Shown here: one piece after another, positions 61,301 through 64,000 of the stretch
How positions within the stretch are numbered: position 1 is the stretch's first letter
How the letters are laid out: each line of letters begins with the position of its first letter
Assembly (NCBI GenBank): GCA_961205875.1
Contig: OY540813.1
Coordinates: 31,157,001-31,221,000 of the forward strand
Source: Sialis fuliginosa
Lineage: Eukaryota > Arthropoda > Insecta > Megaloptera > Sialidae
Direction: 5' to 3'
DNA length: 64,000 bases
Made by a program: the position numbers and the translations under genes
Notes under the pieces: generated by a model
Database searches by the model: none
The model's input: the letters and a program-made list of their open reading frames with translations, nothing else
Told to the model about the DNA's origin: nothing

Positions 61301-63143
61301 GCCTATGTAAACACTCTTTGTCAACTATAATAAATCTTTGTTCCATCGCTAATGTTTCTTGGTTTTACTTTTGGTAACACATGCAGATATTAATGAAACA
61401 AAAATGACGTTTACGTAGCCGTGACATCATCCACTCTGACTGTTGTTTTATCAAACATGGCGGATTGCTGTATTTTGCGTTTTTATTTTAACAAATATCA
61501 TATTAATCTCGCTTTTAATATAAAAATAAATACATTTTTAGAATCTTTTTAACTTATTTCATTATTTAAAATCATAATTTCAGTGATACTTTGTTACTGG
61601 CATCATGCCTATTGCAATACATTGTAATTGTATGACGTCATCGGCAATCCGATTGCTACGGATACGGTGGACGCACTACCACAAATTAATCCGTTTGATA
61701 CGATCCGTCCAATGCGTACCTAACGTACTTTATAAAATATAATGAAAATAAATTGAATTACATTGCAAAAACCAAGCCATCCTTTTTCATTTGGGTAAAA
61801 ATCTGTACGGTGCATGTAAATGTGACCTTTCACAGTTCCGCCATATCCTGAACCGACTTTAAACAGTCCTCTAGAAGTCAGAAAGAATAAATATCGTCCA
61901 TCACTACACATAGACCTTACTGCTTGTACATCGGATGGAAGACACACGCTAAAGCAATCTATTTTACTATTTGTTGGAATACCGTGGCTAATCCAATCTG
62001 GACGAACTATTCTACTGAGAAGAACGTTGTGTATGCATCGTTGTAATGATGTCAATACAGCTGGCATCTATAATGAGAAATTTTACTTAGTGACTCTTAA
62101 TGTCAAGTATTCTATTAATAATAAAAATGAATTATATGAAGTAAACAAATCAATTATTTGGTAATACAAAATATTAACCTGTATATTTTGTGATGCAAGT
62201 GCTCTGGGACACATCAAAAGTGCGGCTAATGCAGATAAAAACTTCCCTGTGTCACCTCTTACTACAACTAAAGCTAATAGACATGCACAAGCTATTGCGG
62301 TTAAATGTCGACCATCATTCGGAACAGAAGATTCAGGTCCATGTAAAGTTGCCAAGTCGAGTAATAATTCAAAAAGTGGTTCGATAGCTTCAGGAGGTTC
62401 AGCTTTTAGTCCTTCAGGACTTTGGCCTTGCAATACATCGAGTAATGCAGATAATGCTTTTGTACATAATACTGGATGTGTTGAACGACTTTCTCGTATT
62501 AGTTCAAATACACTTCGAAGACCTACGTTGACTATCTGTAATATTAAAATTATATAAAATAATAGATATTTACATATTTACGATCAATGTAAATTTCATA
62601 TTTACTTTTACCTTTGGCACTTGTACAGGAATTGTATTACTACTCTGAGTTAGTTCATCAGTATCACTATCTGCTTCTGAAATTTCATTAAGTGGAGCAC
62701 TAGAACTACTCATATGATACTCGTGGCAAGCCCATCGCATCCATCGTTCAAGAACCATAAATCGTACAGAAGCAAAAACTGCAAATGTTGATGCATTTCC
62801 AGGCAATTCTACTTCTGGAGGACTCATATATCTGTAATCGGACAATAATTCCAGTTTTGTTTTAATTCGACATTCTGTACTTTTATCATGTTTCTTTTTA
62901 GGTCTTTTCCATTGAACATGTTTTCTGCTAGAAATATAAAAATAATCATTAAAAATTGATAAATAAAAATAGAAACATCTGATTAAAAATATAAATGTCA
63001 ACAAATTACAACCCTTAACTAATGTTTTAAATAATTTAAAAATACAACAATCGGTACTACTAAAATTAAATCGTGCCCTACCTTGGTTGATATTTAAACA
63101 ATTCATGAAATAATTTTGGAAATTCTTCAGGTTCGGGTAGCAT
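46254..63143 (-). CDS. hiw: MYCBP2/highwire E3 ubiquitin ligase, N-terminal half (27 exons, 3' part missing)
   Basis: Family role (known): a giant RING-type E3 ligase of neurons that limits synapse growth and controls axon degeneration by targeting kinases such as DLK. Seen here: 27 exons on consistent GT/AG sites and phases join to 6,773 nt, about 2,257 residues with no stop, collinear with the first half of animal MYCBP2 (about 4,600 residues in human). Order: alpha-helical N-terminus; RCC1-like repeats (residues ~300-660 and ~850-930); a Cys-rich zinc-binding-like segment (~690-755); PHR1 (~1254-1405); a helical region with ECFQSLLSLLQWSW; PHR2 (~1757-1906); then a conserved stretch ending KGLALASPPTVMQALDGALP. 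Both PHR domains end with the family phrase N-G-T..GQ.P.ILY. Introns are mostly 60 bp to 1 kb; the longest visible is 3.3 kb. The RING, DOC and C-terminal ligase exons are not found to the left. Identity is very secure; the gene is incomplete in this window. Confidence 0.95.
46478..46728 (-). CDS. hiw: MYCBP2 exon 26
   Basis: Residues ~2126-2209. WPQNAVILPGHEVLFSLETA then YGFRCLALGYEW and LGGMCSASLMKKDLMLP match human closely. Ends in phase 1. Confidence 0.96.
46797..47000 (-). CDS. hiw: MYCBP2 exon 25
   Basis: Residues ~2058-2125. VSFPETVRWISLEFDPACAL matches human VTFPECVRWMTIEFDPQCGT, then a Gln/Asn-rich variable part and PFWPVLQKFTST. Confidence 0.95.
47119..49561. mobile_element. 2.4-kb foldback element in MYCBP2 intron 24
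   Basis: Outer ends ATTGGGTCAATCCATATGAA and its near complement. Arms of roughly 670 bp (47119-47793 and 48890-49561) are nearly perfect inverted repeats, including the same 60-odd-codon shadow reading frame on both arms (47274 plus, 49397 minus). The central loop (47794-48889) contains a separate TTAA-flanked element. No transposase is visible; superfamily not assigned. Confidence 0.9.
48125..48847. mobile_element. piggyBac-type non-autonomous element (723 bp)
   Basis: Flanked by TTAA on both sides (48121-48124, 48848-48851). Ends CCCTTGTGTTGCCACC and GGTGGCAACACAAGGG. GC-rich subterminal motifs GGGTACCCGGGTGGC recur inside both ends. The TTAA target and CCC..GGG ends are diagnostic of piggyBac. 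It has no coding frame. It sits in the loop of the 2.4-kb foldback. Confidence 0.9.
50291..50487 (-). CDS. hiw: MYCBP2 exon 24
   Basis: Residues ~1993-2057. SAVQLLNLIQDMLPHIAALN, then WVESDHPYKPATVSQYK matching human VIESEHPYKPACVMHYK. Ends in phase 2 before the 3.3-kb intron 24. Confidence 0.95.
50544..50799 (-). CDS. hiw: MYCBP2 exon 23
   Basis: Residues ~1907-1992. It starts SNPLDMSQHSSRLAIEQEAR, with FNMLLPNIFAHISTLVSDPR matching human FSMLLPLIIAYIGPVAAAIP. Donor CGG|GTAAGA. Confidence 0.94.
50857..51035 (-). CDS. hiw: MYCBP2 exon 22 (PHR2 end)
   Basis: Residues ~1848-1906. ENVTYAIRLRNHGGRTNNGD then CSLSFNGTTQTRGQFPYILY close PHR2. Ends in phase 2. Confidence 0.95.
51119..51253 (-). CDS. 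hiw: MYCBP2 exon 21 (PHR2)
   Basis: Residues ~1803-1847. SHSHSQRWVTLEQVKGSFG matches human STHSHRWTSLELVKGTY. 45 codons, phase 0 both sides. Confidence 0.94.
51319..51528 (-). CDS. hiw: MYCBP2 exon 20 (PHR2 start)
   Basis: Residues ~1733-1802. RTNQSRPWNTGGGSPDAICI then RPGIAIAGVAIYAGQGQYDY: the first strands of PHR2, almost residue-for-residue with human. Confidence 0.96.
51592..51789 (-). CDS. hiw: MYCBP2 exon 19
   Basis: Residues ~1667-1732, 66 codons. LREVVDRLLAMVTDPVRANL matches human FREVLEKMLVIVVLPVRNSL, ending ACQLLVKLLAELAYQ. Confidence 0.94.
51852..52100 (-). CDS. hiw: MYCBP2 exon 18
   Basis: Residues ~1584-1666. ERLLSAMVAALCSPTIRLRS matches human SRLLAAVMSALCHTSVKLTS. A serine/glycine-rich stretch replaces the human EVLLRSIV region. 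Phase 0 both sides. Confidence 0.92.
52101..52737. other. MYCBP2 intron 17
   Basis: AT-rich intron of 637 bp. It has a pyrimidine-rich acceptor. No element was identified. Confidence 0.7.
52738..53445 (-). CDS. hiw: MYCBP2 exon 17 (PHR1 end)
   Basis: Residues ~1348-1583. HRWYLAWCRVCGPSSDCGSA then FKSSKKSNNGTDVNAGQIPQ complete PHR1. The helical region follows: ECFQSLLSLLQWSW, LRLIRTYTNEIYP, FEECHQTFVACFHAFYPTAY. All are strongly conserved with human. Confidence 0.97.
53446..54194. other. MYCBP2 intron 16
   Basis: About 750 bp of AT-rich intron. I see no repeat or regulatory feature that I can support. Confidence 0.7.
54195..55201 (-). CDS. hiw: MYCBP2 exon 16 (PHR1 start)
   Basis: Largest exon, residues ~1012-1347. 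It begins VLLPNQTERHNTVKCLVINR. A middle stretch rich in Asn/Thr/Pro is poorly conserved. Then SSELALPI, the first half of PHR1 (NRFENYGGGWGYSGHSCEAI, LFGGRGEYTARIRLLDLG) and the end LFDQPVPIK. Confidence 0.96.
55263..55524 (-). CDS. hiw: MYCBP2 exon 15
   Basis: Residues ~925-1011. NGQLGRN continues the last blade; then VGPRYGRRATWVSASGDQTF matches human SKYGRKATWIGASGDQTF. Phase 0 to phase 1. Confidence 0.95.
55860..56085. repeat. Retroelement-like tail in MYCBP2 intron 14
   Basis: ACGGATGGACGGACAGACAG followed by TTATGGAACCCTAAAAA is a widespread insect repeat tail; a related tail ends at about 34220. No coding part. Confidence 0.55.
56162..56329 (-). CDS. hiw: MYCBP2 exon 14 (RCC1-like repeat)
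   Basis: Residues ~869-924, 56 codons. VYTFGSNQYGQLGTGD and VAAGSNHTVILTNRGEVSTF are canonical RCC1 blades. Confidence 0.97.
56392..56534 (-). CDS. hiw: MYCBP2 exon 13 (RCC1-like repeat)
   Basis: Residues ~821-868. LPPGRLYLPS then VQVACGLHHTVLLLQNGM, matching human VQVSCGFHHSVVLMENGD. Ends in phase 0. Confidence 0.93.
56588..57406. mobile_element. 819-bp pogo/mariner-like TIR element in MYCBP2 intron 12
   Basis: TA flanks the element on both sides (56586-56587, 57407-57408). Ends are CAGTCGGGACTC and GAGTCCCGACTG. Long inner inverted arms (GCGTTGGCGC.., AAGAAGTAC..) make most of it a foldback. TIR style and TA duplication suggest pogo/Tc1-mariner. No transposase. Confidence 0.85.
57435..57572 (-). 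CDS. hiw: MYCBP2 exon 12 (basic linker)
   Basis: Residues ~775-820. Low-complexity, lysine- and serine-rich (DEHKKKQRKGGLSSSKHISK). It aligns only loosely with the longer human linker. Splice phases fit (1 and 1). Boundaries are good, but homology alone would not prove this exon. Confidence 0.75.
57632..57765 (-). CDS. hiw: MYCBP2 exon 11 (Cys-rich segment)
   Basis: Residues ~730-774. LCGCGAGQSGCIHCGICRAC completes the Cys-rich module begun in exon 10, then a serine/tyrosine-rich linker. Donor GAAA|GTGTGT was chosen because it keeps exon 12 in frame. Confidence 0.85.
57842..57925. repeat. Copy of a dispersed repeat also at 33453-33535
   Basis: CGGTCAAGACATAYRC..GTGTATGC and CTACGTGAACTGTTTGGAGC are shared with the copy at 33.45 kb at high identity over about 80 bp. 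It lies in intron 10. Confidence 0.8.
58121..58328 (-). CDS. hiw: MYCBP2 exon 10 (Cys-rich segment)
   Basis: Residues ~661-729. ICPKDGHEWHMEQCMICRIC then GECTGYG: paired cysteines at zinc-ligand spacing, collinear with human CPPGMHKWKLEQCMVCTVCG. Ends RYPGE in phase 2. Confidence 0.95.
58390..58542 (-). CDS. hiw: MYCBP2 exon 9 (RCC1-like repeat)
   Basis: Residues ~610-660. QVALGKAHTVVLNAKGHVFT then FGINNKFQCGRE match human QVAMGKAHTCVLMKNGEVWT and FGVNNKGQCGRD. Confidence 0.95.
58625..59657. mobile_element. ~1.03-kb TIR element in MYCBP2 intron 8
   Basis: ACGTACACACAGATTT on the left is matched by AAATCTGTGTGTACGT on the right. A second inverted block follows inside (ATATGATTTATGTCAG and its complement CTGACATAAATCATAT), so the inverted repeats reach about 125 bp. 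The interior is AT-rich with no reading frame of note. Confidence 0.75.
59685..59885 (-). CDS. hiw: MYCBP2 exon 8 (RCC1-like repeat)
   Basis: Residues ~543-609. A basic stretch RRQPKPCKPKKMIKVDDKF aligns with human RRQSKPYKPKKIIKMEGK, followed by the blade TTALVTRDGELLMFGKD. Phase 1 both sides. Confidence 0.95.
59968..60150. mobile_element. Short TIR element, same family as 17.15 kb
   Basis: The ends GTCCCATTGGCC and GGCCAATGGGAT are inverted. The internal sequence (GATCAAACCTGTGGACGGC.., CGAGTCTTTTTCCCATTTGA) is the reverse complement of 17480-17620. Lies in intron 7. Confidence 0.7.
60203..60421 (-). CDS. hiw: MYCBP2 exon 7 (RCC1-like repeat)
   Basis: Residues ~470-542. Two RCC1-type blades: EFTLVRTASGRVLYCGKSAA and SPKIVHIALGHEGVHAVLVT ending EEGSVFFTG. 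Very close to human. Confidence 0.95.
60506..60704 (-). CDS. hiw: MYCBP2 exon 6
   Basis: Residues ~404-469. It reads DGFIVRTLSP then MNELSLKLARRCVDVFG, matching human DGFVVRIF..LQLKLARKCLHACG. Ends in phase 1. Confidence 0.9.
60779..60946 (-). CDS. hiw: MYCBP2 exon 5
   Basis: Residues ~348-403, 56 codons, phase 0 both sides. It reads GKLHLRRGLKHGTELLAVER and ends VISVAKD before donor GAT|GTAAGT. It aligns with the human stretch ending ..NQIAASRDDGFVVRIF. Confidence 0.9.
61020..61722. mobile_element. 703-bp TIR element in MYCBP2 intron 4
   Basis: Left end TAGGTACGCATCGGACGGAT and right end (reverse complement) TAGGTACGCATTGGACGGAT are inverted repeats. No coding capacity. It fills nearly all of intron 4 (60947-61761). 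The superfamily is not clear. Confidence 0.75.
61762..62067 (-). CDS. hiw: MYCBP2 exon 4
   Basis: Residues ~246-347. Ends with the first RCC1-like blade, GLFKVGSGYGGTVKGHIY, matching human GLYKIGSGYSGTVRGHIY. Donor AAT|GTAATTC. Confidence 0.95.
62179..62535 (-). CDS. hiw: MYCBP2 exon 3
   Basis: Residues ~127-245, exactly 119 codons. Helical region with LLDVLQGQSPEGLKAEPPEA, nearly identical to the human LLNVLQGQQPEGLQSEPPE. Phase 0 on both sides. Confidence 0.95.
62612..62927 (-). CDS. hiw: MYCBP2 exon 2
   Basis: Residues ~21-126. Basic start (KHVQWKRPKKKH), then the conserved ELPGNASTFAVFASVRFMVL, and an acidic-serine stretch (ISEADSDTDEL) that matches the SGDSDSDEEEE position of human MYCBP2. 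Donor after VPK is AAG|GTAAAAGT. Confidence 0.9.
63082..63143 (-). CDS. hiw: MYCBP2 exon 1 (start)
   Basis: Start chosen at the ATG whose frame reads MLPEPEEFPKLFHELFKYQP and joins in phase (2 bases carried) to exon 2. An upstream ATG at 63152-63154 opens another frame (MKASCYPN..) that does not join the rest, so it would be a short upstream reading frame. Donor G|GTAGGG at 63080-63081. No extra 5' coding exon is visible. Confidence 0.8.
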
Positions 63144-64000
63144 GATGCTTTCATCCCTTATGCGTGATTCATAGAAATTACCAACTAATATCGATCATCC
63201 CTTTCCTAGTGGTAAAACTTAACCTCAAATGTCAAAATTATATGCGTTTCGAAAAAATATATTATTTAGATCTTAAAAAGTGCCGGTAATTACAAAAACC
63301 AACATTTTATTAGATAAATAATTTAAAAAATGTATTACTAATAATTTTGTAATTTCATTATATATATTCAACTTTATTAATTGTTGCTAACAATCAAGCA
63401 CTAACCAATTTGGTTTTGAAACTAGCTAAATATTTGATTTATATCATTTATATTTAGGGCAAAAACTATGGGCCCTACGGGTATACAATAAAATAAACAG
63501 AATTTTAGAAATCTTTTATTTACAAAAGCTAAATAAATTACAAATAAAACATAAATACACAATTTCAAGTTATTAAAACTGGGTCTATATATTTTATATA
63601 ACATACCTATGTATAAAAAAACAAATATTTAAAATGCATTTATGTTCATATATTTGTTGAAATTGTAATAAATTAATTAATGGGGCTAAAATAAATAGAC
63701 ACAACAATATAATTTATTTCTAAAATTTTACAACTTTTAATAAGCCTAAATAATGAGCATTAAAAAATTAATTACTATAATACATCCATAGGTTTAATTT
63801 GCTTGTGTATACTTTTCATCACAAATACTCTATAAAAGCTAATTTATTTTATAGAAAATTAATCCATAGAAAATGTCATTTTTCTATGTTTTATCTACGT
63901 ATATATTTATACTGATAATGATTATTAATAAATAGTTTTATTTCTTTAAAAATGCAATTTAAAGGAATTGATTTTTTTAAAGATCATATATGAAAGCTAC
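63144..64000. promoter_or_regulatory. Region upstream of MYCBP2 exon 1
   Basis: The likely 5' UTR and promoter of the minus-strand gene lie just right of 63143. An ATCGAT core (ATATCGATCATC, 63188-63199) resembles a DREF-type site. Beyond 63250 the DNA is AT-rich and no neighbouring gene is visible. Confidence 0.35.

Noticed and set aside
62190-62557. Two plus-strand frames opposite MYCBP2 exon 3
   Set aside because: Shadows of a well-supported coding exon.
63082-63154. MKASCYPN.. as the MYCBP2 start
   Set aside because: That frame does not join exon 2 in phase; the ATG 11 bases downstream does and gives a family-like start.
1-64000. CRISPR arrays, bacterial operons, ribosomal RNA or tRNA genes
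   Set aside because: The window is animal nuclear DNA; no spaced direct-repeat array and no rRNA-like sequence was seen. I did not recognise a tRNA by eye, though a scan could still find one.

Overview
This is an AT-rich eukaryotic nuclear window, almost certainly from an insect. Spliced genes with GT/AG introns, an animal-specific giant ubiquitin ligase, and dense short inverted-repeat DNA transposons all point that way. Repeat tails of the 'gcgacttcg..cgcgtgg' and 'ggaaccctaaaaa' types are common in Lepidoptera and some Hemiptera. I cannot fix the order from the sequence alone.

Right part (46.25-63.14 kb, minus strand): 27 coding exons of the amino-terminal half of a MYCBP2/highwire/RPM-1 (PHR) E3 ubiquitin ligase. 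I placed every exon boundary by reading GT/AG sites and checking phase. The joined exons give about 2,257 residues without a stop. They cover the RCC1-like repeats, a Cys-rich segment, both PHR domains and the region just after PHR2. The carboxy-terminal half (filamin-like repeat, DOC domain, RING and tandem-cysteine ligase) is not seen. Exon 27 ends on a good donor, so the next intron either spans the remaining 46 kb and more, or the locus is broken.

Middle (42.56-44.36 kb, plus strand): one compact two-coding-exon gene for a predicted 481-aa type I membrane protein. It has a signal peptide, a leucine-rich or beta-solenoid-like ectodomain, one transmembrane helix and a short basic tail. If the MYCBP2 gene is intact, this gene is nested antisense inside its giant intron.

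Left part (1-42.5 kb): I see no coding gene. It is AT-rich intronic or intergenic DNA packed with non-autonomous DNA transposons. These include hAT-type elements with exact 8-bp target duplications, piggyBac-type elements with TTAA, mariner/pogo-type elements with TA, a Harbinger-like foldback with TTA, and several long foldbacks. There are also retroelement-like tails and a possible Penelope relic. A few GC-richer islands stand out; one holds a near-palindromic RFX X-box at 4727-4740.

The MYCBP2 introns carry the same kinds of element. The most striking is a 2.4-kb foldback with roughly 670-bp arms in intron 24, with a piggyBac-type element in its loop. Transcribed, it would form a long hairpin inside the MYCBP2 pre-mRNA.
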